Of a DNA stretch of 64,000 bases, positions 1 through 10,562 are shown in pieces (the stretch's first letter is position 1; every line of letters begins with the position of its first letter). The position numbers and the translations under genes were made by a program. The stretch spans positions 33,630 to 97,629 of the forward strand of contig RHPI01000890.1 of the NCBI GenBank assembly GCA_009103225.1. Reading direction: 5' to 3'. The notes under the pieces were generated by a model. That model made no database searches and was not told the DNA's origin. It saw only the letters and a program-made list of their open reading frames with translations. This stretch comes from Chlorokybus atmophyticus. Taxonomy: Eukaryota; Streptophyta; Chlorokybophyceae; Chlorokybales; Chlorokybaceae.

Positions 1-296
1 GCATTGTTCTTGGCTCTGAAAACGGCTGATAGCTTTTCCCAAGCTTGTCTACCATCTTCACATGCAGTGAGCATGGGAAAGTGATGCGGTTTGCTGTTCA
101 ACACAAGCAAAGAGTGTGCTTCTGCTGAATGCTCTGACCACACAGTGTTCGCTCCTGGTGTTGGTGGTGGTGCCTTCGGATCAACGTACTTCCACACCTT
201 CTTGTGGATGAGCAAGGCCTTCATCTCCACGCACCATGTGTTGTAGTTGTCGGTGTCCAGCTTTGCAATTTGCCCCTTGTCGTAGGTCGCCTCCAT
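1..296 (-). pseudogene. Ty1/copia gag, N-terminal fragment cut by window edge
   Basis: Read on the minus strand from an ATG at 294-296, this encodes the start of a copia Gag closely matching the Gag start of the complete copia element at 15,561 (shared stretches such as KLDT-NY-TWCVEMKALLIHKK and WKYVDPKA). It runs off the left edge of the window, so only about 98 residues are visible. The start is supported by its position just downstream of a primer-binding site (412-423) and LTR (424-847). It belongs to an element pointing left, opposite to the copia pol remnant at 848-3421. Identification as copia Gag is by similarity inside this window; completeness beyond position 1 is unknown. Confidence 0.8.
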
Positions 297-411
297 TTCT
301 GTCAAGTCTGCCTTTCTTGCAGTTGACACCCAAGGCTCTGCAACCAACAAGCTACCGTAGTGTAGAACTACTATGCACACAAGCTAGTCTCACACTCCTC
401 AAGCGTAGTGT

Positions 412-423
412 GGGCCCATAACC
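412..423 (-). other. Half-tRNA primer-binding site of copia element
   Basis: Twelve bases (minus strand GGTTATGGGCCC) directly abut the LTR end at 424. This is the sequence known from Drosophila copia, complementary to the anticodon stem-loop of initiator tRNA-Met, not to a tRNA 3' end. The same 12-mer abuts the LTRs at 15,929 and 39,992. Confidence 0.8.
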
Positions 424-847
424 TGTTGAACGACTAGCATGCACATGTAGCTGAGGCAAGCATAGACACACAGAGACAGAGCTACCGCCACCAGAGCATA
501 CACAAGTCACATCACATTCTTCTATTATAAGTTGTCCGCTGGTTCATATACCAGCCAGTTACACACACGTCTACGTTTGCAAGCACTGCGTAAGCTATAC
601 TCAGCCTTTTGACGCGCTCTAGGCTGTGTTGTCTTCCTTACAACTAGAGCTTTCCAACAAGCTCTTACACGCCCAATATGAGTAAGTATACGCGGAGATA
701 CGAAGCAATTAGTAAGGCTCCAGTCTGGAGTCCGGAGTCTGGTCCGACGATGCCATCTTGCTAAGTCCGGACCTAGTGCTCGTCCTTACGACCTTCTACT
801 CCTGTGTGGAGGGTCGATGCTGATCGTATGTAGGAATACTCTCAACA
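424..847 (-). repeat. Copia family-1 LTR, minus orientation
   Basis: A 424-bp LTR that reads TGTTGA at 424 and ends CAACA at 847 on the plus strand. It is nearly identical to the solo LTR at 24,156-24,576 and to the reverse complement of 3422-3846. It is the 5' LTR of the left-facing element at 1-423. Its outer end is joined directly to internal pol sequence at 848 that points the other way. Confidence 0.85.
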
Positions 848-3421
848 GTTCGGGCATCTCAGCTATGTCAACCTCACTCGCCTTGTCGCTGAGAAGATGG
901 TTAAGGGCATCCATCTCAGCACAGAAGAACTCATGAATGCATCAGGTGCACTTTGTGAACCATGCATGGTTGCAAAGCAGCATGCTATGCCATTCCCATC
1001 ATCCTCTTCTAGCAGTCAGCATCCTTGCGAACTTGTGCACATGGATGTCTCTGGCCCTATGCGCATTGTGGCGAAGGGAGGGGTCAGGTACTTTGCTACA
1101 TTCCTCGACGACTACAGCAAGATGTCCATCATCTTTCCGTTGACGCTGAAGTCAGAAGTTGCTGGAGCTGTGCGCACAGTTGTGGCCTTGTTGGAGACCC
1201 AATCTGGCAACAAGATGAAGGCAACGAGGAGTGATCGAGGAGGGGAGTACATCAACAAGGAGTTGGAGGAGTTCTTCGCCAGCAAGGGCATACGCCACGA
1301 GACAACGGCACCCTACACCCCGCAGCAGAATGGAGCAGCTGAACGCCTCAACAGGACACTCTTGGAGCGTGTTCGAGCCATGCTCAACGACACAAAAATG
1401 GAAGACAGTATGTGGAAGGAGGCGGTACTCACTGCCAACTACATCCGCAACAGGTCTCCGGTGAGCGCAGAGCAGAAGACTCCGTGAGAGCACTTCTATG
1501 GAGCCACACCAGATGTGAGTGGTATGCGTGTATTTGGATGCACGGCATATGCACTAGTGCCTAAACAGCTCAGGCACAAGCTGGAGCCGGTTAGCAAGAA
1601 GGGCATCTTCGTTGGCTATGAACCGGGTTCCAAGGCTTACAGGATCTTGCTCGAGGACACTCAGAAGATCATCGTGAGCAGAGAGGTGGTTTTCCATAAG
1701 GGATTATCACAACCAGAAGCAGGCTTCTTTCCTGAAGATGAAGCACAGCCGGAGCATCCTGAAACAGTGGAGGCTACAGGCAAGGCCATCATCGACGATA
1801 AGGGTGAGCAGGACTCTACTGTAGCAGACAAGCAGTCGCACCTTAAGCAGGAGCACGCAGCTCGGAGATACCCAGTGAGGGAGAGAAAGGCACCTGACTT
1901 CTTACACAAGGCACACGTCACCAGTGTGCAGAATGAGGAGCCAAGCACCTACGAGGAGGCATTGTTAGCACCAGATGCGGAGCAATGGCAGCGTGCTATG
2001 GACGAGGAGATTGCGTCACTCCATGCCAACAACACTTGGTCACTGGAGCAGATTCCGCAAGGAGTGAAGACCATTCCAGTGAAATGGGTCTTCAAGGTGA
2101 AGCGTGATGGTCAGGGCAACATTGAGCGCTACAAGGCAAGACTGGTGGCAAAGGGCTTCTTGCAGCAGGAAGGTGTGGACTTCAACGAAGTGTTTGCACC
2201 TGCAAGTAAGCATACCACCTTCCGTGCACTGCTAGCTATGGTTGCTGCTGAAGACCTAGAGCTGCATCACCTGGATGTGAAGACTGCCTTCCTCTACGGA
2301 GAGCTGGAGGAGGAGATCTTCATCGAGCAACCACCTGGATATGAAGAAGGGGAGAGAGGCACAGCGTGCAAGCTGATCAAGGCACTGTACGGGCTGCGGC
2401 AGGCACCGCGTATGTGGCACATCAAGCTCACAAAGGAGCTGGAGGCACTTGGCTTCACCGCATCCTCTGCAGACCTTGGACTCTTCATCCATGCAGACAA
2501 CAAGGTCTGGCTGCTCGTGTATGTTGATGACATCATCATCACCGCTAGGCAGGTGCACCACCTGCAAGAGACAAAACTTGCTATACAGCAAGCATTCTCA
2601 GTTCGTGATCTTGAAGAGGCGAAGTGGTTCCTTGGCATGGTGATTGAGCGCGACAGGGCGGCTCGCACAATTAAGATCAGTCAGGAGCAGATGGTGAGAA
2701 GACTCGTCACCAAGTTTGGGCTCACTGAAGCGAAGACCAAGACCACACCGTTGGCACTTGGCACTACTCTCATCAAGGCAAAGGATGAGGAGGTACTCGA
2801 CAAGGCTCGGTATCCATATGGTGAGCTGGTAGGCAGCATGCTCTATCTGGCAGTGTGCACACGTCCCGATGTTGCACATGATGTGGGAGTACTTGCTCGC
2901 TACATGTCTGCACCGAGCATGGAGCACTGGAGAGCAGCAAAGGGAGTACTACGCTATGTTGCTGGGAGCGCAACAGTTGGCATCAAGTTTGGGAGCGGGA
3001 GCACTGAGTTGGAGGGCTATTGCGACTCGGACTTTGCTGGTGACCTCAACAGCAGGAGGTCCACTACAGGCTACGTCTTCAAGCTGAACGGAGGCGTGGT
3101 GAGCTGGAACAGCAGGCTGCAGCCAACAACAGCAGCATCTACATCAGAGGCTGAGTACATGGCAGCGGCAGCAGCAGTGAAGGAGGCACTCTGGCTTCGC
3201 AAGCTCATGGCAGACTTGGAGCACCCCATGGCGTGCATCGTCATCAACTGTGACAACCAAGGAGCCATCAAGTTGTTGAAGCACCCTATCGCCTCGGCAA
3301 GGACGAAGCACATTGATGTCATGCATCACTTTGTGCGTGACAGAGTCACAAGGAAGGAGGACTTGGCATCTGTGTTTAACTACAGGAGCAAGCGTTGGAG
3401 GTCAAGCTGCTCGCGTGGGAG
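848..3421 (+). pseudogene. Ty1/copia integrase-RT-RNase H remnant
   Basis: Plus-strand copia pol lacking gag and protease. It opens inside the pre-integrase zinc region (FGHLSYVNLTRLV), continues through the integrase core (DVSGPM, FLDDYSK, YTPQQNGAAERLNR), a disordered linker, reverse transcriptase (VKWVFKVKRDGQG, YVDDIIIT) and RNase H (YCDSDFAGDLNSRRSTTGY). A TGA at 1485-1487 interrupts integrase where the sister element reads TPWELFYG, so it is a TGG-to-TGA change in the same frame. The RNase H end (about 3360) has lost the segment the sister copy has around LADFMTKPL and reads into the LTR at 3422. Non-functional as it stands. Confidence 0.9.
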
Positions 3422-3846
3422 TGTTGAGAGTCATTCCTACATACGATCAGCATCGACCCTCCACACAGGAGTAGAAGGTCGTAAGGACGAGCACTAGGTC
3501 CGGACTTAGCAAGATGGCATCGTCGGACCAGACTCCGGACTCCAGACTGGAGCCTTACTAACTGCTTCGTATCTCCGCGTATACTTACTCATATTAGGCG
3601 TGTGAGAGCTTGTTGGAAAGCTCTGGTTGTAAGGAAGACAACGCAGCTTAGAGCGCGTCAAAAGGCTGAGTATAGCTTACGCAGTGCTTGCAAACGTAGA
3701 CGTGTGTGTAACTGGCTGGTATAAGAACCAGCGGACAACTTGTAATAGAAGAATGTGATGTGACTTGTGTATGCTCTGGTGGCGGTAGCTCTGTCTCTGT
3801 GTGTCTATGCTTGCCTTAGCTACATGTGCATGCTAGTCCTTCAACA
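3422..3846 (+). repeat. Copia family-1 LTR, plus orientation (3' LTR)
   Basis: A 425-bp sequence starting TGTTGAGAG and ending TTCAACA, the reverse complement of the LTR at 424-847 with a few substitutions. It follows the plus-strand pol remnant directly and so is its 3' LTR. The two LTRs flanking 848-3421 are therefore inverted, not direct. Confidence 0.85.
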
Positions 3847-6496
3847 GCATGCACAAGTGGTCTCACCTGCAGCTCCTGCTCCCCTCCCAGCCAGAGCGCT
3901 ACCACCTTCCGCGGCACCAGTCTTTCATGCACTGCCATCTCCTCCACGAGCAGCACCGGTGATTGCGGGGCAACAATCCTTCTTGCCGCCACCGGCGAGA
4001 CCACAGCACAACGCAACAACCGATGTGGCTTCTGCACCTATCTTACCCCACCCGCTGCAAGTTGAAGCTGGCAGTCTGCCCCAAACTCAGGTACTTTATC
4101 AGTCACTGCGACTCTTGCCGTCCATAGTCGGACACACCATGTGAGTGCTGTATGCGCATGCAGCAGGGGTCACCACCTGCCAGCGAGTCATCAGAGGAGC
4201 TGGCCGCAACTTGCGTACAACCATCGGTCACGCTAGGTGGCCACCTCGCCTCATGGGACCACTTCAATGTGCCAACGGATGGTAATCGCTTCTACCATTG
4301 TGTGTTTCGCGCCAGGCCATCCATAGCGCAAAGTGTCCTGGATGATCAGAAGTGCCCCAGCTCGAGCAGATTGTGGGCCATGCTGGACACACTATGGACG
4401 ACGGCAATAAGGGGGACACTCTCCGCAAAGTCACCGCCAAGGCTGTCGATGCAAGCGTGGCGAGCAAAATCCTAGAGTTCTGCAGAGCTATTAATGCCGT
4501 GGGAGAGATGGCGCAGTATTACGACAAACTGCCTGCGACCATGTTGGCTGATGTCAATTGCAACATTGACCTAGCCATGGCCAAGGTGCGACAGATCGTG
4601 CGGAGAAAAGATGTGTACGTCGAGCACCTGCAGATGACCATGTTTGCCAACAAGCTGGGCTTGTTGCTTGGCTGCGTGACCGTTTAGCGCGAGCATGGGG
4701 AGTGGGTGCCACAGCCCGGCAGCGCGGTTTGGGTTGGAAATAAAGAAGCCCCCAACTCAATCCTGGTGGTGGGCAACACTGCTCCTGATGAGCCAGAAGC
4801 ACACTTTGGGCTCCTCAAGCCTGCAAGCACCGAACAGTGGTCGTGGCCTATGCATGAAGTGCCATCGGAGGTAACACACCTGATCGGAGAGTGGCGGAAT
4901 GGCGTTGCCAATTCCCCGCTACCACCGGTTGTGACCCAGAGTGCTGCGCCAACGCCTCAGGCCTCGCCTTTGTGTGCTAGGCAAGAAGTAGCCGAGTGTT
5001 CTGCACATCCTGCCTCCCCTCAACCACAGCCACATGCTCGCAATCCCAATTCAGCACCCTCCCTTCCTGCCGCGGAGACTCACTTGCCACCGCACTCTGA
5101 CCATCCGGAGGCATCTCCATCAAGAAACAGCTGTAGCTCGCCCTCTCCCTCTAAGCTTGCCACATTGATCCCAACCTGTCTTGTTGGTAATGAGATTGAT
5201 CGAGGTGTCCTGAAAGCTGCGCTGAAAGACAAAGGCTTCATGCTCGACCTCATGAAGCAACATGAGGTCGTGGAGGAACGGGAGGCAACCAACAAACGCA
5301 AGGCTGTGGAGCAAGAAGATAACGCCTTACCTCCTCTGATTGACAGTGCCACGGAGAGCGCCTGCCAGGATGTGCAGGGTGACAAAAAAAAAAGAAGAAG
5401 GTTGTTGGAACAAAGGACGCTGACAGGACCAAAAAAGGAAAGGTGAGGCATCGTTACAACATTAGAAGAAGCACAGCGCCTTGAAGCCTCACTGGGGCTG
5501 ACTGTGTGTCCTGAGTAGGCACAGACGGGTTGACAGCGTCAAGTGGCTGCTCAGCATGGTCCAGAGAGACAGCCGGTGCGGCACGAGCTGCCTAAGCTCA
5601 AATCACCGACGCGCAGACGCTTTGGGGGGCTGACTCGTAGTGCAAAGGAGTTGATCACCCTACAGTACGCCCAAGACGCGCTGCATCACCGCATGCGGCA
5701 TGCCTCGAGGTGGGTGACAAAAGTTTGCAATAAGTGGGAGCAAACGCGGTGAATGCGGTCTAAACAGACCTCTGGGTATTGGCCATGTTTGGAACCCATA
5801 CACGATATGGCCATCCGTAGTACGTCGTTGCCCCTTGCCGTCCTCGATATGATGGTGTTGTTGCTGCCGCAGCACCCCGGCAATGTGCAAGAGCTATATG
5901 CGGAGCAGAACTTCGACCTGCTGCAGCAGATGTACCTGTTGATGTCGACTAATGCGGGTCGAGATGTGTGCCACTACCTGAGCAAACATACTGGGTGGCA
6001 AGTAAAACCATTCGAGCTGTACTTGGCATGATTTGGCTGGCAGTGGCTGTATGTCATACGGCACGTTGAGCTGATTCTGTGGAAGCTCGAAAAAAATGAC
6101 GATGCGGGGGAGTACACGAGTGATGACAGCCATGTCGAGGACCTGGATGAACGCATGCTGGACGAGACCACCAAGACCAGCAGGTGGTGTATGGCGGCAG
6201 ATGGGCAACACGTGAACAAGCAGGCAGTGGAGCGTTATGCTGCGCCGTTCAGATGGGAGTCGCTACGCCTGCAATGCGATAACAGAGTTTGGTGGCAGAG
6301 GCAGCTTACACACCCGCGTGCACTATGTGTGCTGATTTGTCGCATTGAAGAGCCACCCCCCCTAGCGGACGGGGAGACGCCCTGTTGCAAGAAAGCGATG
6401 TGCCATGTCTGCATCATAGCACATCAGAAGACTGTGGCAAATAAATCAAAGAATCTACAAGCGTGTCCATTCTGCAAGCAACCTCACCCGTTTTAG
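3847..6496 (+). pseudogene. Decayed OTU-like cysteine protease / RING-finger protein
   Basis: One reading frame (frame 2) runs from about 4340 to 6496 and is broken by stops at 4685, 5444, about 5516, 5750 and 6029; the preceding part is in another frame. 4230-4830 resembles an OTU domain: a DGN-x-FYHC block at 4278, then EHLQMTMFANKLGLLLG, then EAHFGLL whose His (4802-4804) fits the catalytic His. The residue expected to be the catalytic Cys is Arg (CGC, 4287-4289). A Pro/Ser-rich linker and a Lys/Arg cluster near 5380 follow, and the C-terminus (about 6325-6496) has RING-like spacing ending in CHVC and CPFC. It lies upstream of the methyltransferase and facing the transposase, and is probably cargo of the same DNA transposon. 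OTU is inferred from motifs; the RING part is clearer. Confidence 0.5.
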
Positions 6497-7031
6497 TCGC
6501 CACGCCTGATGCAAGACGCCAACGTGTCGGCGGTGATTTGGCCCCCACCTTGATGCCAATTGTGCATGTATTGTAGTTTTGTGTTGGCTTCCTGTGAACC
6601 ATGTAGGTACATGTATAGTTGCAGCATGGTGCATGGTGCACCAGAGATCTGCTGTTGTTAGAAGCATTAGCTGTACATGTGTATGATGACTGCCCGACGC
6701 ATGAGTCAATGCATGGCTTGCATACCTCGCTGGTTTAGAGCGTGGTTGACAGCAACAAACTCGGACAGCGCTCTGGGTTCCATGGCATGACAGTATTACT
6801 CTACGATCGTGGTAGTATGCGAGTATCCTTGTACTGTAGTACCATTAACAGATGGAGTACCATTCATGTTGATGTAGTACCATGCATGGGTTTGCAATAG
6901 CGTCCTTGGTACAGTCGTGCTTCACTTGAAGTATGACCCATTTAGGGTTCGTAAGATGGCAACCCTAAATTGATGCCCATACCCTAAAGTCTCGCTCAGT
7001 TTGTGGGCAGCCGTGCCGATTCCTATTTTGC
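6497..7031. other. Non-coding spacer between decayed cargo genes
   Basis: No open frame with recognisable similarity. The stretch is slightly AT-richer, with short GTAC-rich words at 6780-6900. It may contain the promoter of the downstream zinc-finger/methyltransferase unit, but no defined site can be pointed to. Confidence 0.4.
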
Positions 7032-7607
7032 ATGATGTCGGCGGCAGCAGTTGAATCCCCCTCACCTAGGAGACCAATCTTGGTGTGCCCACGATGCAAT
7101 GCGTACGTATGTGCCAATGGCCGTAGGCAGCAAATGCGAGCACACTTGACCGAATGCCAGCGAGTGCAGACAGTGTGCCACGGTTTTAGTGCTGCTTGCT
7201 GGCATCATATTATACACAATGTCGACGTGTTTGGCTGCCGCCTCGGCCAAGTGCTGTGCAAGGAACCCGAGTTTTTCCATTGCGTACAGTGCGTGCGCGA
7301 ATCGTGCTCGCGCTCATGCTTCGAGTGGCGAGGGGAACCCATGCGCTTCTTCACATGGACAACACCGGGACATGTGGTTAGTGGACAGGTGGTGGATGCT
7401 GTGGAGGTAATCCACAAGAGTGGACCGCGACGTATCACTGCATGTTATGTTGGGCGCATGCTTATTTCATGCATGTTGAAGCTGTTGTCGCATTCAGAGC
7501 AGTCTTGCACGGTGTGGGCGTGGGCAGTTCCATCCCCTGGCCGCTGTAGAGGAGGCAGACCATCGACCGTTGGACGACGCACTGCATCGGCTGCGAAACG
7601 CAATTAA
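7032..7607 (+). CDS. Cys/His-rich open frame upstream of methyltransferase
   Basis: A 191-residue open frame starting ATG-ATG. Near residue 18 it has a C2HC zinc-finger-like cluster (CPRCNAYVC ... HLTEC), and around residues 85-105 a second Cys-rich patch (HCVQCVRESCSRSC). Beyond about residue 150 the sequence becomes Arg/Gly/Ser-rich and looks like out-of-frame translation, so the true coding part probably ends earlier, perhaps at a splice donor (for example the GT at 7373 or 7407), and may join the methyltransferase frame that overlaps it from about 7484. No family is recognised with certainty; Cys clusters of this sort do occur in proteins linked to KDZ-type transposons. It could be the first exon of the methyltransferase protein or a separate small gene. 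Confidence 0.35.
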   Translation: MMSAAAVESPSPRRPILVCPRCNAYVCANGRRQQMRAHLTECQRVQTVCHGFSAACWHHIIHNVDVFGCRLGQVLCKEPEFFHCVQCVRESCSRSCFEWRGEPMRFFTWTTPGHVVSGQVVDAVEVIHKSGPRRITACYVGRMLISCMLKLLSHSEQSCTVWAWAVPSPGRCRGGRPSTVGRRTASAAKRN

Positions 7608-8760
7608 GTTGGGATGCGAGCAGCTGATCGGTGTGAGCGTCATGGTGCATTGGCCGCTGGATGGGGAATGGTATGCGGGCGTTGTGGAATCATTCAAGCA
7701 AGCGTCACGTCAGCATCGCTTCGTGGCGTGCGAGATTGAGGACGCATCATATATGCATGGTGCAATGGAAAATGTCTTTGCAGGGCAGCACCATATAGTA
7801 TTCGATGACGATGATCGATCACAAACCATCAACTTCAAAGGGCACAACGTGTTTGCGTACACATCAGTTGACGGGGCACGCCATATTCTGCGCGCCGGAG
7901 GGGAGAACGTCAGTCGCAAAGTAAGCCCGGACGGCATCATTGTTAGTCCCTGGCCAGCACCACGGCCAGCCTTGACCACATACACGCCATTTGACAACAA
8001 GCTGGGACGCACACGCAGACCAAGGGCACTCGACCTATTCTGCGGCGGTGGCGGTGCCAATGTCGGTCTATACCACGCAGGCTATGACGTGACCGGGATG
8101 GACATAAGTCCCTCCTCTAAGTACCCGCTGCCCTTCATACACCGCGATGTATGCACCCTGAGTGCAGCAGAGCTGAGCGAGTACGAGCTCATCTGGGCCA
8201 GTCCACCATGCCAGGCCTATTCAGGTGCTATCCCGGCACCTCAACGGGCGGCACATGGCACATCCTGGAGACACTAGGATATGATACCGCTTGTCCGACG
8301 TCTGCTGCTTGCAAGCCAGGTCAAGTTTGTGATTGAGAATGTGCCAGGAGCAGCTTCCTCATTCAGACCCAATCTGTTCCTTTGTGGCACGATGTTTAGC
8401 CTATCAACTTTCCGACACCGTCTGTTTGAGACACAGCCAGTGGTAGCTACCCCACCAGCACGCTGCTCGCACGCGGGCAAGGCAGTTGGACTGCTATCGC
8501 CGCACCTGTCCGCTAGCGCGAAGAAGACAATCGTGACATCAAACGCGCCACAGCAGATGTACCCGGTCTATGGCCTTCCAAGCACCAGGGGCGGCATTGC
8601 TGCGTGGCAAACAGCGCTGGGAGTGCCATGGATGACCTCGGCCGTTTCCATAGCGAATGCAGTTCCTCCCGCAATGGCGGAGTGCATAGGGCGTCTCATG
8701 CTTGAAACAATGGATATGCGCTGTGACTACCCTCCTGTGTCATGGAACTATGAGGCTTGA
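7570..8760 (+). pseudogene. Tudor-like domain + phage-type C5-cytosine DNA methyltransferase, one stop
   Basis: Continuous frame from about 7484 to 8760 broken once by TAG at 8275-8277. Residues 20-75 from 7570 (GVSVMVHWPLDGEWYAGVV) resemble a Tudor/Agenet-like fold. The C-terminal half is a C5-MTase: motif I ALDLFCGGGG, motif II-like GMDISPSSKYPLPF, motif IV SPPCQAYS with the nucleophile Cys at 8209-8211, motif VI FVIENVPGA at about 8330, a block FRHRLFET, and motif X-like ANAVPPAMAECIGR. The spacing and words (YP-PF, HRLFET, CxH) match compact bacteriophage or bacterial methylases better than plant MET1/CMT or DNMT3. The stop falls between motifs IV and VI, so the catalytic domain is split. 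It lies 203 bp from, and convergent with, the transposase at 8964-10,307. Expected product: 5-methylcytosine in DNA. Confidence 0.8.
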
Positions 8761-8963
8761 GTGTGGTGCACTGTATTGATGCTTAATGCCACACGGCGGA
8801 CTGATTGTTGAATGTTGCATGGATCATTCGATTGTGGTGACAGTTGTGCAGTGACAGCTGCCCGGTATTGTACACGTCCACATGCAAAAGTCTTAGCATA
8901 CGATTAGCAATGCCTGACTGGCTGATATGCTCCAAACTCAGAGTAGTGAGACAAGTACATGTG

Positions 8964-10307
8964 TCACGTGGAAGTGCAGTGAACGTTCACCCAATACTTG
9001 CCCTCTTGTACACGGGCGCTGTCCTTGTCAAACATGGGGAGCACCTGGACAATGCCTTTTACTTGCTCCAGAGTCACGATATCGAGATGTGGACCGCCTC
9101 GACGCTTTTCCCATTCCAGAGCGATGCACTTTGTGTCGCTCGTCACATCCAGCTTCGTGTACCAGCGGACAAACACGACCTCCTTCCACACGCGCTCGCC
9201 GCTACCACCCCACACCACCACGCGCAGAAAAAGGAGTGCCTGAGCCCACCACGTCACGTTCACACCGTCCTCATCACCTTCCAACTCAAGTGTAGAGAAC
9301 CAAGGCCGCCCATGGAACATCCCAATTGCGCGCGCCATGCTGACTCCTGATGTCATGTACACCGCTGCGCCTCCGTTCACCACGTGAACAGCACGCCACC
9401 CGTCGGCCAACTCCAGTTGTTCCCTCCTCAACCAGCTGTCCAGGGTGGCAGGCAGCTTGTCGGCAAATGGAGTCTTCAAGGCGACTTGGCGGCTACGCGC
9501 AGATCCGCTCCAGTACGGGCTGGACTCCCTCCTTGTCAGCACATCCATCCGTAGCAACTTGTCCGTCTTCTCCATGACATTACAGCACTGCTGCCGCGCC
9601 TGCGCCATGACCGAGCGCATCTCGGGATCCACGACCATGCCATCCTCTCTCACATATTCCGCACAGCTCCATGCCTTCAGGATACATGCCTGGTAGTCCC
9701 GGTGGTTGCCACCACGCGCCCACCGTTTGATATTTTGGGCGTGCGTCTGCTCCATGCGGTTGGCGCTGAACCAATCTGGGTGTCCACTGCTGACAATTGC
9801 CGGCCCAAAATAAGTGAGCTGATGCATCTTCTCGATCTTCCAACCTGACTTCTGTGCAGAATATGACGACAGTAGCGGATGCAACGCTGCAGCTTTGAAG
9901 GCAGCCAGCTCGTTGTCAGCTGTGATCAGGGTCTCTCTTGTGTGTTCATGCGCCTTAAGCAACTTCTTGTTCCACTGGGCAAGCGATGCGGCAGCAATGG
10001 TGAAGAAATCGTTGCCCTCATTGTCGAGCAGCAAACCGTCTGCGAGGACCGGCAGCAACTGCAGCACCGCCACTTTCTCCACCACCTGAAAGGAGTGGTC
10101 GAATAGGAAGAAATCTACTATGCTTGTGGGTGCCTTGAAGTGCGAAACCCGCAGAGTCGCCTTGCATACATTTAGCTTGTGCACATCTGCTCGTGAGCAC
10201 GTGTCGTTGGCTTTTGTGTTCAACACAAAAGCAACACCAAAGATGTGCCTGGCCTGCAGAATCTGTCTCATGGATGGATGCATTCGTTCCTTCGCGGCGT
10301 CGTACAC
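8964..10307 (-). CDS. Plavaka/KDZ-like DDE transposase, C-terminal half
   Basis: A 447-residue open frame without stops. Recognisable blocks: YDAAKERMHPSM at the start, KMHQLTYFGPAI followed by WFSANRMEQTHAQNIKRWARGG and NHRDYQ (the conserved helical region of Plavaka-type transposases), and near the C-terminus GRPWFSTLELEG followed by WWAQALLFLRV and VFVRWY, the terminal beta-rich segment of that family. The N-terminal half with the SDKT catalytic-region motif is not here but a matching half lies at 26,953-28,574, and the connecting piece is at 10,308-10,562. The gene was therefore probably split by the gypsy insertion. Family assignment is by motif memory, not alignment; CACTA-like is the alternative label. 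Confidence 0.65.
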   Translation of the reverse strand: MYDAAKERMHPSMRQILQARHIFGVAFVLNTKANDTCSRADVHKLNVCKATLRVSHFKAPTSIVDFFLFDHSFQVVEKVAVLQLLPVLADGLLLDNEGNDFFTIAAASLAQWNKKLLKAHEHTRETLITADNELAAFKAAALHPLLSSYSAQKSGWKIEKMHQLTYFGPAIVSSGHPDWFSANRMEQTHAQNIKRWARGGNHRDYQACILKAWSCAEYVREDGMVVDPEMRSVMAQARQQCCNVMEKTDKLLRMDVLTRRESSPYWSGSARSRQVALKTPFADKLPATLDSWLRREQLELADGWRAVHVVNGGAAVYMTSGVSMARAIGMFHGRPWFSTLELEGDEDGVNVTWWAQALLFLRVVVWGGSGERVWKEVVFVRWYTKLDVTSDTKCIALEWEKRRGGPHLDIVTLEQVKGIVQVLPMFDKDSARVQEGKYWVNVHCTST

Positions 10308-10562
10308 AGCAGCAAGCTGTCGTGCCTGCCATGGTCGAGGGCAACCTTGTCTCGGACAGGTTGCGGAGGAGTGCTAGTGCTGCACGCATGCTAGTGCCGT
10401 GCATTGCATTGGAGTCATGCAAGCAAAAGACAACCCCCCAATCGTGGGCATAGGCTTGAAGATGAGCCTACGCGGTGTTTAGTGCAGTGGACGAGCCGAT
10501 GCCGCTCGCCACCTTTGTGTACAGACTGTGTCGTAGTGCACACAGTCAACAAACCACCCCCC
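10308..10562 (-). pseudogene. Upstream continuation of the transposase (block X)
   Basis: On the minus strand this reads through AHDWGVVFCLHDSNAMHG and MRAALALLRNLSETRLPSTM, then needs a frame change to enter QARQLAAVYDAAKERM of the downstream open frame; there is also a TAG upstream of AHLQAY. It is near-identical to 16,331-16,570, so this block exists twice, on the two sides of the LTR plus copia insertion. It ends at a C-run next to the gypsy LTR. Confidence 0.55.
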
